This document shows positions 55,241 through 63,371 of a DNA stretch of 64,000 nucleotides, piece after piece. Numbering within the stretch: the first letter of the stretch is position 1; each line of letters begins with the position of its first letter. Below the pieces are notes generated by a model. The model did not search any database. It saw only the letters and a program-made list of their open reading frames with translations, and was not told the DNA's origin. The stretch covers positions 62,001 to 126,000 of the forward strand of contig NZ_RBXP01000011.1 in NCBI RefSeq assembly GCF_003634965.1, given 5' to 3'. Position numbers and translations under genes: made by a program. The DNA is from Azonexus fungiphilus (GTDB taxonomy: Bacteria; Pseudomonadota; Gammaproteobacteria; Burkholderiales; Rhodocyclaceae).

Positions 55241-55262
55241 AAGGGCAGCCGAAGCTGCCCTT
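55241..55262 (-). terminator. Terminator after efp
   Basis: On the minus strand AAGGGCAGC, loop TTCG and GCTGCCCTT form a 9-pair stem with a UUCG tetraloop, followed by GGCTTTT. Confidence 0.65.
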
Positions 55263-55285
55263 GCGCGATCCGGCAGTTTCCGGAA

Positions 55286-55846
55286 TTACTTGGTACGGCT
55301 GCGGTACTCGTCGGTACGCGTATCGATTTCGATCTTGTCGCCGATTTCGACGAAGGCCGGGACCGGCAGTTCGAAACCGGTCGGCTTGATGCGGGCCGGC
55401 TTCATGACCTTGCCCGAGGTGTCGCCCTTGACGGCCGGCTCGGTATACTCGACTTCGCGCACGAGCATGGTCGGCAGTTCGACCGAGATCGCCTTGCCGT
55501 CGTAGAAGACGACTTCGCAGGGCATGCCGTCGTCGAGGTACTTGAGCGCGTCGACCATGTTCTCGGCTTCGACTTCGAACTGGTTGTAATCGGCGTCCAT
55601 GAAAACGTACATCGGGTCGGCGAAGTAGGAGTAGGTGACTTCCTTCTTGTCGAGGACGACGACCTCGAACTTGTCGTCAGCCTTGTAGACCGCTTCCGAC
55701 GGGTTGCCGGTGAGCAGGTTCTTCAGCTTCATCTTGACGACGGCGGCGTTGCGGCCGGACTTGTTGTATTCGGTCTTCTGGACGACGAGCGGGTCGCTGC
55801 CGACCATGATCACGTTGCCAGAGCGGAGTTCCTGAGCGGTCTTCAT
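55286..55846 (-). CDS. efp: Elongation factor P, Arg32 type
   Basis: The protein has 186 residues. EF-P relieves ribosome stalling at polyproline. The loop residue that is modified is Arg32 ([10 protein letters not shown]), not Lys, which is the form that is rhamnosylated by EarP. The earP gene lies 36 bases upstream on the same strand, so modification and substrate are encoded together. A TTCG hairpin follows. Confidence 0.97.
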   Translation of the reverse strand: MKTAQELRSGNVIMVGSDPLVVQKTEYNKSGRNAAVVKMKLKNLLTGNPSEAVYKADDKFEVVVLDKKEVTYSYFADPMYVFMDADYNQFEVEAENMVDALKYLDDGMPCEVVFYDGKAISVELPTMLVREVEYTEPAVKGDTSGKVMKPARIKPTGFELPVPAFVEIGDKIEIDTRTDEYRSRTK

Positions 55847-55882
55847 GTGGGATGTCCCAAAGCGGAAAAATAAAACGCGAGA

Positions 55883-56974
55883 TTATACCCGTGCGGCGCA
55901 GAATTTGACGAGATTCGTCGCCAGATCCGGCTGTGTGCGCAACGCGGCGTTCCACGCCGCCGCGTGTTGTGCGATTTCATCGTGATGACCGAGAAAGTCG
56001 GCCCAGGCGGCGGCGCAGTCGGCGCCGGTGTTCCAGGCCTGGAACATGGTGAGCAGCGCCGCAGCGGCTGGTTCGGCGAGGCCGGCGCAATAGCGGTCGA
56101 GGAAGGCGTCGAGCTTGACCCGATGGGCGTCGTCGTCCTGCCGGTAGATCTGCCAGACGAAAGGCCGGCCGGCCCACTGGGCGCGGACGAAGGAATCCTC
56201 GCCGCGCACGAAGTTGATCGCGCAACGGCGCAGCAGCGCGTCGTAGTCGTCCTGGGCGAGGAAGGGAATCGGCTCGATGCGCGCCAGGCTGAGCTGCCAC
56301 GGCCCGTCGCCGCCCAGGCGGGCGCGCACCGCAGCCAGCGGCTGGCCGGGCGGCACCAGGCAGCGCAGCGGTCGGGGCGAGGCGGCAAAAGCCTCGAGCA
56401 AGCTGGCGACCGGCGCCGTCGCGTAGCAGAACAGGCTGATTTCCGGCGTCGCCGGCAGCGCGGCGAGTGGCGCCGACGGCAGTCCGGCTTCGCGCAACAG
56501 CCCTGCGGTCGACGACGAAAACCCGGGAAAAACGAAATGCTTGGTCAGCGGCAGCGAGGGGTGCGGCGAGGCCATGCCGTGGCAGGAGTCGACCCAGGAC
56601 TCGGCGCTCAGGTACTCGAGATTGAGCCAGACCGGCGGTGTCGGTCGCTGCGCCATGCCCGCAATGTAGCCGGGCGGCAACTCGCAGGCGAAGGCTTCGA
56701 CGACGACATCGGCGGTTTTTGCCTCGGCAAACCAGTCGACCGTCACAGTGTCTGTCCAGTGGCGGACCTCGACGCCGGCCAGCGCCTGCGCTGGCAACGC
56801 CGGGTCGCAGATCGGGCAGAGCGGCTGCAGGCTGGCCAGGTCGTCCACCCACAGGCGCACGCGCTTGCTGTGCTCGGCCGCCAGTTGCCGGGCGAGTCGC
56901 CAGCAGACGCCGATGTCGCCGTAGTTGTCGACGACGCGGCAGAAAATGTCCCAATGTGGCTGCATGGGCGGCAT
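55883..56974 (-). CDS. earP: EF-P arginine rhamnosyltransferase EarP
   Basis: The protein has 363 residues. EarP transfers rhamnose from dTDP-rhamnose to EF-P Arg32. The N-terminal WDIFCRVVDNYGDIGVCWRLARQL and the C-terminal RGEDSFVRAQWAGRPFVWQIY are family signatures; the Asp of NYGDIG is catalytic in characterised members. ATG at 56974 or 56965 is possible; no ribosome site decides. It lies just upstream of efp and diverges from uvrC by 57 bases. Confidence 0.95.
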   Translation of the reverse strand: MPPMQPHWDIFCRVVDNYGDIGVCWRLARQLAAEHSKRVRLWVDDLASLQPLCPICDPALPAQALAGVEVRHWTDTVTVDWFAEAKTADVVVEAFACELPPGYIAGMAQRPTPPVWLNLEYLSAESWVDSCHGMASPHPSLPLTKHFVFPGFSSSTAGLLREAGLPSAPLAALPATPEISLFCYATAPVASLLEAFAASPRPLRCLVPPGQPLAAVRARLGGDGPWQLSLARIEPIPFLAQDDYDALLRRCAINFVRGEDSFVRAQWAGRPFVWQIYRQDDDAHRVKLDAFLDRYCAGLAEPAAAALLTMFQAWNTGADCAAAWADFLGHHDEIAQHAAAWNAALRTQPDLATNLVKFCAARV

Positions 56975-57021
56975 GTTAACATCGCGGCCCGTGCCTTCTT
57001 CCCCGTTTTTTGCCCATTCCG

Positions 57022-57033
57022 ACGGTCGACCGT
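57022..57033. repeat. ACGGTCGACCGT palindrome spanning the uvrC start
   Basis: A perfect 12-base palindrome whose last two bases begin the GTG start codon of uvrC (57032). This is a third exact copy of the element. Confidence 0.75.
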
Positions 57034-58849
57034 GGCTTTTGATTCAAAATCCTTTCTCGCATCGCTGACCGAACTCCCCGGTGTTTACCGCATGATCGGC
57101 GCCGACGGCGCCGTGCTTTACGTCGGCAAGGCCAAGAACCTGAAGAAACGGGTGTCGTCGTACTTCCGCGACAACCTGTCGAGCCCGCGCATCGCCCATA
57201 TGGTCAGCCAGATCGACCACGTCGAGACGACGGCGACGCGCACCGAAGCCGAAGCGCTGCTCCTTGAAAACAACCTGATCAAGTCGCTGGCGCCGCGTTA
57301 CAACATCCTGTTTCGCGACGACAAGTCCTATCCCTACATCGTGCTGACGCGCGACAAGTTCCCGCGCCTCGGCTTCTACCGCGGCAACCCCGACCGCAAG
57401 GCCGACTACTACGGGCCTTATCCGTCGTCGTGGGCGGTGCGCGACAGCATCCACCTGCTGCAGAAGATGTTCCGCCTGCGCACCTGCGAGGACAGCGTCT
57501 TCGCCAACCGCTCGCGGCCCTGCCTGCTGTACCAGATCAAGCGCTGCAGCGGGCCTTGCGTCGGCTACATCGCCCCCGACGACTACGCCGCCGACGTTCA
57601 ATATGCGGCGATGTTCCTCGCCGGCAAGCAGCAGGAAGTGATCAAGCGCCTCAACACGGCGATGGAGAAGGCCGCCGAGAAGCTCGCCTTCGAGCTGGCG
57701 GCGATCTACCGCGACCAGATCCAGTCGCTGCACCAGGTCCAGGAAAAGCAGTTCGTCTCGAGCAGCAAGGGCGAGGACGTCGATATCGTCGTCGCCGTGC
57801 GCGAAGCCGGACAACTCTGCGTCAACCTGGCGATGGTGCGCGGCGGCCGCCACCTCGGCGACCGGCCGCTGTTCCCGAGCAATGCCGGCGACTCGACCGC
57901 CGCCGACGCGCTGACCGCCTTCCTGCGCCAGCATTACGAATTGCACCCGGCGCCCGGTCGGCTGCTAGTCTCGCCGCTGCCGGAAAGCGAAGAGGTCGAG
58001 GAAACCGCCGCCAGCCTGGCTGAACTCGCCGGCCGCCCGGTGCCCATCGCCGAAGCGCGCACGCTGACGCAGAAGGCCTGGGTCGAGATGGCGCTGCAGA
58101 ATGCCCGTCTGGCCATCCTGGCGCGCAACCAGGCGAGTGCGCAGCAGGAACAGCGCCTGGCCGCGCTGCAGGAGGTGCTGCAACTCGCCGAGCCGATCGC
58201 CCGCATCGAATGCTTCGACATCAGCCACACCATGGGCGAAAGCGCCGTTGCCTCGTGCGTGGTCTACGACGGCAACAAGATGAGCAAGCGCGACTACCGC
58301 CGCTTCAACATCCGCGACATCACGCCCGGCGATGACTACGCGGCCATGCGCCAGGCGGTGACGCGGCGCTACGACGGCGTCGCCAGCGGCGAGGGCAGGG
58401 CGCCCGACCTGATCCTGATCGACGGCGGCAAGGGCCAGGTCGCCTCGGCCTGGGCGGCGCTCGCCGAGCTTGGCCTGACCCATCTCAACATGATCGGCGT
58501 CGCCAAGGGCGAGGAACGCAAGCCCGGCCTGGAAAGCCTGATCTTCCCGGAAGCTGACGGTCGACCGCCGCTCAACCTGAAAAATGACCACCCGGCGCTG
58601 CACCTGATCCAGGAAGTGCGCGACGAGGCGCACCGCTTCGCCATCACCGGCCATCGCGGGCAACGCGCCAAGAGCCGCAAGACGTCCACGCTGGAGAGCC
58701 TGCCCGGCGTCGGCCCGGCCCGGCGCAAGGCGCTGATCGCCCGTTTCGGCGGTCTCGCCGGCGTGCGCGAGGCGAGCATCGACCAGCTCGCCGAGATTCC
58801 CGGCATCGGTCGCGAACTCGCCGAAAAGATTCATTCCGCCTTACACTGA
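57032..58849 (+). CDS. uvrC: Excinuclease ABC subunit C
   Basis: The protein has 605 residues. UvrC makes both incisions in excision repair. N-terminal GIY-YIG nuclease (GVYRMIG and VLYVGKAKNLKKRV), UVR motif near residue 200, an RNase H-like nuclease domain with ECFDISH, and a C-terminal helix-hairpin-helix (LPGVGPARRKALI and IPGIGRELAEKI). The only usable start is GTG at 57032, part of a palindrome. An ACGGTCGACC element (58557-58566) codes EADGRPP. Confidence 0.95.
   Translation: MAFDSKSFLASLTELPGVYRMIGADGAVLYVGKAKNLKKRVSSYFRDNLSSPRIAHMVSQIDHVETTATRTEAEALLLENNLIKSLAPRYNILFRDDKSYPYIVLTRDKFPRLGFYRGNPDRKADYYGPYPSSWAVRDSIHLLQKMFRLRTCEDSVFANRSRPCLLYQIKRCSGPCVGYIAPDDYAADVQYAAMFLAGKQQEVIKRLNTAMEKAAEKLAFELAAIYRDQIQSLHQVQEKQFVSSSKGEDVDIVVAVREAGQLCVNLAMVRGGRHLGDRPLFPSNAGDSTAADALTAFLRQHYELHPAPGRLLVSPLPESEEVEETAASLAELAGRPVPIAEARTLTQKAWVEMALQNARLAILARNQASAQQEQRLAALQEVLQLAEPIARIECFDISHTMGESAVASCVVYDGNKMSKRDYRRFNIRDITPGDDYAAMRQAVTRRYDGVASGEGRAPDLILIDGGKGQVASAWAALAELGLTHLNMIGVAKGEERKPGLESLIFPEADGRPPLNLKNDHPALHLIQEVRDEAHRFAITGHRGQRAKSRKTSTLESLPGVGPARRKALIARFGGLAGVREASIDQLAEIPGIGRELAEKIHSALH
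58557..58566. repeat. ACGGTCGACC element in uvrC
   Basis: ACGGTCGACC followed by GCCG, an imperfect copy of the recurring palindrome inside the 3' third of uvrC. Confidence 0.6.
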
Positions 58850-58855
58850 CGGCCT

Positions 58856-59434
58856 ATGCCCCTCAATCTTCCCATCCTGCTCACCTGGCTGCGTATCGTT
58901 GCCATCCCGCTGCTGATCGCCATCTATTACCTGCCGGCCGACTGGGCGACAGCACAGGAGCGCAACCTGCTGGCGACGCTGATCTTCATTGCCGCCGCGC
59001 TGACCGATTGGGCCGACGGCTATCTGGCACGCAAGCTCAACCAGACCTCGGCCTTCGGCGCCTTCCTCGATCCGGTCGCCGACAAGCTGATGGTCGCCGC
59101 GGCGCTGATCGTGCTGGTCCAGCTCGGGCGGGCCGATGCCATCGTTGCCACGATCATCATCGGGCGCGAGATCACCATTTCGGCGCTGCGCGAATGGATG
59201 GCCAAGATCGGCGCGGCGAAGAGCGTTGCCGTCTCGATGCTGGGCAAGATCAAGACCACGGCGCAGATGGCGGCGATCCCGCTGCTCCTCTACCAGGCCC
59301 CGCTGGCCGGCCATGACACGATGCTTGCCGGGGAGTGCCTGATCTGGGTGGCGGCGCTGCTGACGCTGTGGTCGATGGGCTACTACCTGCGCATGGCCTG
59401 GCCGGAAATTGCCCGGCGCAGTGCGGAAAAATAA
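58856..59434 (+). CDS. pgsA: CDP-diacylglycerol-glycerol-3-phosphate 3-phosphatidyltransferase
   Basis: The protein has 192 residues with several membrane segments. PgsA makes phosphatidylglycerol phosphate. The CDP-alcohol transferase motif DWADGYLAR...GAFLDPVADK is complete. It is 6 bases after uvrC and just before a tRNA group, an arrangement common in this group. Confidence 0.95.
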   Translation: MPLNLPILLTWLRIVAIPLLIAIYYLPADWATAQERNLLATLIFIAAALTDWADGYLARKLNQTSAFGAFLDPVADKLMVAAALIVLVQLGRADAIVATIIIGREITISALREWMAKIGAAKSVAVSMLGKIKTTAQMAAIPLLLYQAPLAGHDTMLAGECLIWVAALLTLWSMGYYLRMAWPEIARRSAEK

Positions 59435-59443
59435 CGGAGAGTG

Positions 59444-59471
59444 TTGACAAGATCCTTGGGGCGTCTATAAT
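59444..59471 (+). promoter_or_regulatory. Sigma-70 promoter of the tRNA cluster
   Basis: TTGACA (59444-59449), a 16-base gap and TATAAT (59466-59471), then GCGCGC, which resembles a stringent discriminator and matches the one at the tRNA-Asn promoter. Confidence 0.9.
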
Positions 59472-59487
59472 GCGCGCTCTGTTTGAC

Positions 59488-59563
59488 GCGGCAGTAGCTC
59501 AGTTGGTAGAGCGATACCTTGCCAAGGTATAGGTCGAGAGTTCGAGACTCTTCTGCCGCTCCA
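59488..59563 (+). tRNA. tRNA-Gly (GCC), copy 1
   Basis: The 76-base gene has acceptor GCGGCAG and CTGCCGC, anticodon loop TTGCCAA (GCC), and encoded CCA. It is the first of the tRNA group. Confidence 0.97.
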
Positions 59564-59616
59564 GATTTTCCGGGGAAAGCCGATGGCTTTTTCCATGCAG
59601 TAAAGTTTGAAGGCGG

Positions 59617-59690
59617 GGCGCGGTAGCAAAGCGGTTATGCACCGGATTGCAAATCCGTGTAGGTCGGTTCGACTCCGGCCCGCGCCTCCA
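59617..59690 (+). tRNA. tRNA-Cys (GCA)
   Basis: The 74-base gene has acceptor GGCGCGG with CCGCGCC, anticodon loop TTGCAAA (GCA), and encoded CCA. It lies between the two tRNA-Gly copies. Confidence 0.95.
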
Positions 59691-59699
59691 GTGGTTTTT

Positions 59700-59775
59700 G
59701 CGGCAGTAGCTCAGTTGGTAGAGCGATACCTTGCCAAGGTATAGGTCGAGAGTTCGAGACTCTTCTGCCGCTCCA
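59700..59775 (+). tRNA. tRNA-Gly (GCC), copy 2
   Basis: It is identical over 76 bases to the first tRNA-Gly. A local duplication is the simplest explanation. Confidence 0.97.
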
Positions 59776-59781
59776 GTCAGA

Positions 59782-59814
59782 AAAAAGGGAAAGCGCAACG
59801 CGCTTTCCCTTTTT
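59782..59814 (+). terminator. Terminator after the second tRNA-Gly
   Basis: GGGAAAGCGC, loop AAC and GCGCTTTCCC with A-run before and TTTTT after. Confidence 0.9.
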
Positions 59815-59846
59815 CGTATCGGGCTCCCCGATATAATCGAAAACCC

Positions 59847-59931
59847 GCCCGGGTGGTGAAATCGGTAGACACAGGAGACTTAAAATCTCTCGCCGAAAGG
59901 TGTACGGGTTCGAGTCCCGTCCCGGGCACCA
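59847..59931 (+). tRNA. tRNA-Leu (TAA)
   Basis: The 85-base gene has a long variable arm, acceptor GCCCGGG with CCCGGGC, anticodon loop CTTAAAA (TAA), and encoded CCA. It lies after the terminator, with TATAAT at 59832-59837 as a possible own promoter. Confidence 0.95.
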
Positions 59932-59940
59932 AGGCCTGTG

Positions 59941-60399
59941 ATGATCATCTACGACCTGAGTTGCGACAACGACCACCGCTTTGAAGGCTGGTTCCGCAGC
60001 GCCGACGATTTCGAGGCGCAGCTCGCAAGGCGCATCGTTCGCTGCCCGCAGTGCGACAGCGCCGAAGTCCGCCGTGTTCCTTCGGCCGTCGCCATCGGCG
60101 GCGCCCAGCCGGTACCGGCCGCCACCCGCCAGCGGGCTGCCACGACCAGCGCCGCGACTGCGCTGATGCCGGCCGGCGAGCAGGTTGCCGCCGCCTACCG
60201 GCAGCTGCTCCGGGCGATCATGGAAAACAGCGAGGATGTCGGCAGCGCCTTCGCCGACGAAGCGCGCAAGATCCACTACAACGAAGCGCCGGAGCGCTCG
60301 ATCCGCGGCCAGGCGACACCCGACGAATGCGAAGCCCTGCGCGACGAGGGCATCGAGATCATGAACCTGCCAGCGCTCGGCGACGACGACCTGCAGTGA
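59941..60399 (+). CDS. DUF1178 protein
   Basis: The protein has 152 residues. The first part (IYDLSCDNDHRFEGWFRS) and a CPQC zinc-like pair are typical for DUF1178; the middle is low-complexity and the end (FADEARKIHYNEAPERSIRGQAT) is conserved. The function is unknown. It starts 9 bases after the tRNA-Leu, so it may be co-transcribed. GTG at 59938 is an alternative. Confidence 0.87.
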   Translation: MIIYDLSCDNDHRFEGWFRSADDFEAQLARRIVRCPQCDSAEVRRVPSAVAIGGAQPVPAATRQRAATTSAATALMPAGEQVAAAYRQLLRAIMENSEDVGSAFADEARKIHYNEAPERSIRGQATPDECEALRDEGIEIMNLPALGDDDLQ

Positions 60400-60404
60400 C
60401 CCGG

Positions 60405-60980
60405 TCAGCGCCGGCCTGTCCGGCGCAGTTTTTCGAATAACGCCAGTCCATCCGGCCATGGTCCGTGCCCGGAGTCGACGTTGATGTGCCCGGCATCGCC
60501 GATGCTGAGGAAATCGCTGCCCCAGGCGTCGGCCCAGCGACGGGCAACCTCGTTCCTGACCCAGGGGTCGGTGGTGCTGGCGACGACCAGGCTGGGGAAG
60601 GCCAGGCGTTCTTCGAGCAAGGCCGTCGGCTCGCCGAAACGATGCGGGTCGGCAGGCGCCACCAGCAGCGCGCCACGAATGTCCTGGGGCCGGTTGAAGG
60701 CGGCGGTGACGCTGGCCAGGCAGCCGAAGCTGTGGGCGACGATCCAGACCGGCGCGGCGGCCGCATCGATGGCCTGGCGAACCCGGGCGGCCCAGTCCGA
60801 GAGGCAGGTTGTCTCCCAGTCGGCCTGCTCGACACGCCGGGTGGCGGGCAGTTGTTTCTCGAACCAGCTTTGCCAGTGACCCGGGCCGCTGTTGCGCAGA
60901 CCGGGGACGATCAGGATTTCCGCAATGTCCTGCGCTGCGGATGTCTTGTGGTCGGCCGCGAGATCGGGGAATTGGCTCAT
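60405..60980 (-). CDS. RBBP9/YdeN-type serine hydrolase
   Basis: The protein has 191 residues and an alpha/beta-hydrolase fold. The nucleophile motif is VAHSFGC, an acid candidate lies in TTDPWV, and the His is in GHINVDSGHGPWPDG, the RBBP9/YdeN pattern. The substrate is unknown. It converges on the DUF1178 gene. Confidence 0.87.
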   Translation of the reverse strand: MSQFPDLAADHKTSAAQDIAEILIVPGLRNSGPGHWQSWFEKQLPATRRVEQADWETTCLSDWAARVRQAIDAAAAPVWIVAHSFGCLASVTAAFNRPQDIRGALLVAPADPHRFGEPTALLEERLAFPSLVVASTTDPWVRNEVARRWADAWGSDFLSIGDAGHINVDSGHGPWPDGLALFEKLRRTGRR

Positions 60981-61196
60981 CTAGTGTCGTCCTTGCGTTG
61001 TTTTCGGCAATTCTGGCGACCCGGGAGCGGGCCCGGCAACGACCTGTTTGTTATGTGCTTATGAATGGCCGGCGCGACGCCGGGGCGGAAAAGCTATTTC
61101 ACGCAGCGCATATAAGCAAAGCAGTTTTTAATCGTTTTTCCGCCAAGGACCGGCCGATACAGTGCGTCTCACCCCATTTCAACCGAGGAAGGCACC

Positions 61197-62207
61197 ATGA
61201 ACCACCCCGTCATCCGCCGCGCCCTGCTGGCCGTTGCCCTGTCCGCCGGCCTTGCCGGCAATGCCCTGGCCCAGACCACGCTGCTCAATGTTTCCTATGA
61301 TCCGACCCGCGAGTTGTATCAGGACTTCAACCCGCTGTTCTCGAAATACTGGAAGGAAAAGACCGGTGAGGATGTGGTCGTCAAGCAATCGCACGGCGGC
61401 GCCGGCAAGCAGGCGCGTGCGGTCATCGACGGCCTCGAGGCCGATGTGGTGACGCTGGCGCTGGCCTACGACATCGACGAGATCGGCGAGCGTACCGGCA
61501 AGCTGCCCAAGGACTGGCAGAAGCGGTTGCCGCACAACAGTTCGCCCTATACCTCGACGATCGTCTTCCTGGTCAAGAAAGGCAATCCGAAGAACATCAA
61601 GGACTGGGACGACCTGGTCAAGCCTGGCGTCGGCGTCATCACGCCGAACCCGAAGACCTCTGGCGGTGCGCGCTGGAACTACCTGGCCGCCTGGGGCTAC
61701 GCGCTGAAGAAATACGGCAACAGCGATGCCAAGGCGCACGAATTCGTCAGCAAGCTGATCAAGAATGTTCCGGTGCTCGATTCCGGTGCCCGCGGTGCGA
61801 CCAACACCTTCGTCCAGCGCGGCATCGGCGATGTCCTGCTGGCCTGGGAAAACGAGGCCTTCCTGTCGATCAACGAGCTCGGCCCGGACAAGTTCGAGAT
61901 CGTCGTTCCGTCGATCTCCATCCTGGCCGAGCCGCCGGTGACCGTGGTCGACGGCAATGCGAAGAAGCGGGGTACCGAGAGGGTCGCCCGGGCTTACCTC
62001 GAGTACCTCTATTCGCCGCTCGGCCAGAAGGTTGCCGCGCGCCACTATTACCGTCCGATCAAGCCGGAGCTGGCGGATGCCAAGGACGTCGCGCGTTTTC
62101 CCAAGGTCAACCTGATCAAGATCGACGACCTTGGTGGCTGGCAGGCCGCGCAGAAGAAGCATTTTGCCGACGGCGGCAGCTTCGACCAGATCTACGGGAA
62201 GAAATAA
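61197..62207 (+). CDS. Sulfate/thiosulfate-binding protein 1
   Basis: The protein has 336 residues. A signal peptide (about 1-25) precedes a sulfate-binding fold with [31 protein letters not shown] and [21 protein letters not shown]. It captures sulfate or thiosulfate for an ABC importer whose permease starts at 63371. A second, similar gene follows, suggesting duplication (roughly half of residues identical by eye). Confidence 0.93.
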   Translation: MNHPVIRRALLAVALSAGLAGNALAQTTLLNVSYDPTRELYQDFNPLFSKYWKEKTGEDVVVKQSHGGAGKQARAVIDGLEADVVTLALAYDIDEIGERTGKLPKDWQKRLPHNSSPYTSTIVFLVKKGNPKNIKDWDDLVKPGVGVITPNPKTSGGARWNYLAAWGYALKKYGNSDAKAHEFVSKLIKNVPVLDSGARGATNTFVQRGIGDVLLAWENEAFLSINELGPDKFEIVVPSISILAEPPVTVVDGNAKKRGTERVARAYLEYLYSPLGQKVAARHYYRPIKPELADAKDVARFPKVNLIKIDDLGGWQAAQKKHFADGGSFDQIYGKK

Positions 62208-62258
62208 GCCGGCAGCTACGATGCCGATCCTGGCCGGTTGCGTTGCCGATGCGTAACC

Positions 62259-62320
62259 GGTTTTATATTTTTTGGTTATTTAAAAATAAATATTCATTCT
62301 TTTTGGAAATATTTTGTCGA
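62259..62320. promoter_or_regulatory. AT-rich tract upstream of the second sulfate-binding gene
   Basis: These bases are far AT-richer than the surroundings (long runs such as TTTATATTTTTTGG). This is a candidate promoter and regulator region, for example for CysB, but no clear boxes are seen. Confidence 0.4.
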
Positions 62321-62360
62321 CGTAGACTTGCCCCTACACAACCAGAATCCGGAGCTTTCC

Positions 62361-63371
62361 ATGACCCCCAAACTGAAACAAAGCCTGCGCCGTTCGGTCG
62401 TCGTCCTCAGCCTTTTCGCCGCCGGCTCGGCCTTCGCCCAGAGCACCATCCTCAACGTTTCCTACGACGTCTCGCGCGAACTGTACAAGGAAATCAACCC
62501 GGCCTTCAGCGCCGCCTGGAAGAAGCAGGGTGGGGCAGACATCACCGTCAACCAGTCGCATGGCGGTTCCTCGAAGCAGGCCGGGGCGGTGATCGGCGGC
62601 CTGGAAGCCGACGTCATCACGATGAACCAGTCGCCGGACATCGACATCCTGGTCGAGCGTGGCGGCCTCGTCGCTGCCGACTGGCGCAAGCAGTTCCCGC
62701 ACGATGCGACGCCGTACACGACGACCTCGGTCTTCCTGGTACGCAAGGGCAACCCGAAGAACATCAAGGACTGGAACGACCTGACCCGCGCCGGACTGCA
62801 GGTCATCGTGCCGAACCCGAAGACCTCCGGCAACGGCCGCTACACCTATCTTGCCGCCTGGGGCTATGCCCTTGAGAAGACCGGCTCCGAAGCTGGGGCC
62901 AAGGACTTCGTCAGCAAGCTGTTCGCCAACGTGCCGGTGCTCGACGGCGGCGGCCGCGGGGCGACCACCACCTTCACCCAGCGCGACGTCGGCGACGTAC
63001 TGGTGACTTTCGAGAACGAAGCCATCCTGATCGCCCAGGAACTCGGTTCGAGCAAGTTCGACATCGTCTATCCGTCGCTGTCGATCGATGCCGCCGCCCC
63101 GGTCGCCGTGGTCCAGAAGGTCGCTGCCAAGCGTGGCAGCCAGAAGGTGGCCAAGGCTTATCTTGACTTCCTGTACACGCCGGTGGCCCAGGAAATCATC
63201 GCCAGGCACGACTTCCGTCCGCGCGACCCGGCGGTGCTCAAGAAGCACGCCGCCAAGTATCCGGCGATCCGTACCTTCACCGTCGAGCAGAAGCTGGGCG
63301 GCTGGGCTGCCGTGCAGAAGGCGCATTTCGCCGACGGCGCGCTGTACGACCAGATTCTTGCGAAAAAGTGA
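62361..63371 (+). CDS. Sulfate/thiosulfate-binding protein 2
   Basis: The protein has 336 residues, the same length as its neighbour. It has a signal peptide (about 1-26), ILNVSYDVSRELYKEI, NQSHGGSSKQAGAVIGGL and [27 protein letters not shown] precedes the ATG at 62361. The final TGA overlaps the cysT ATG by one base, so this copy, not the first, is coupled to the permease. Confidence 0.94.
   Translation: MTPKLKQSLRRSVVVLSLFAAGSAFAQSTILNVSYDVSRELYKEINPAFSAAWKKQGGADITVNQSHGGSSKQAGAVIGGLEADVITMNQSPDIDILVERGGLVAADWRKQFPHDATPYTTTSVFLVRKGNPKNIKDWNDLTRAGLQVIVPNPKTSGNGRYTYLAAWGYALEKTGSEAGAKDFVSKLFANVPVLDGGGRGATTTFTQRDVGDVLVTFENEAILIAQELGSSKFDIVYPSLSIDAAAPVAVVQKVAAKRGSQKVAKAYLDFLYTPVAQEIIARHDFRPRDPAVLKKHAAKYPAIRTFTVEQKLGGWAAVQKAHFADGALYDQILAKK

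Noticed and set aside
59488-59775. Identical tRNA-Gly genes as att sites of an integrated element
   Set aside because: Only a tRNA-Cys lies between the copies, with no integrase or phage-like gene.
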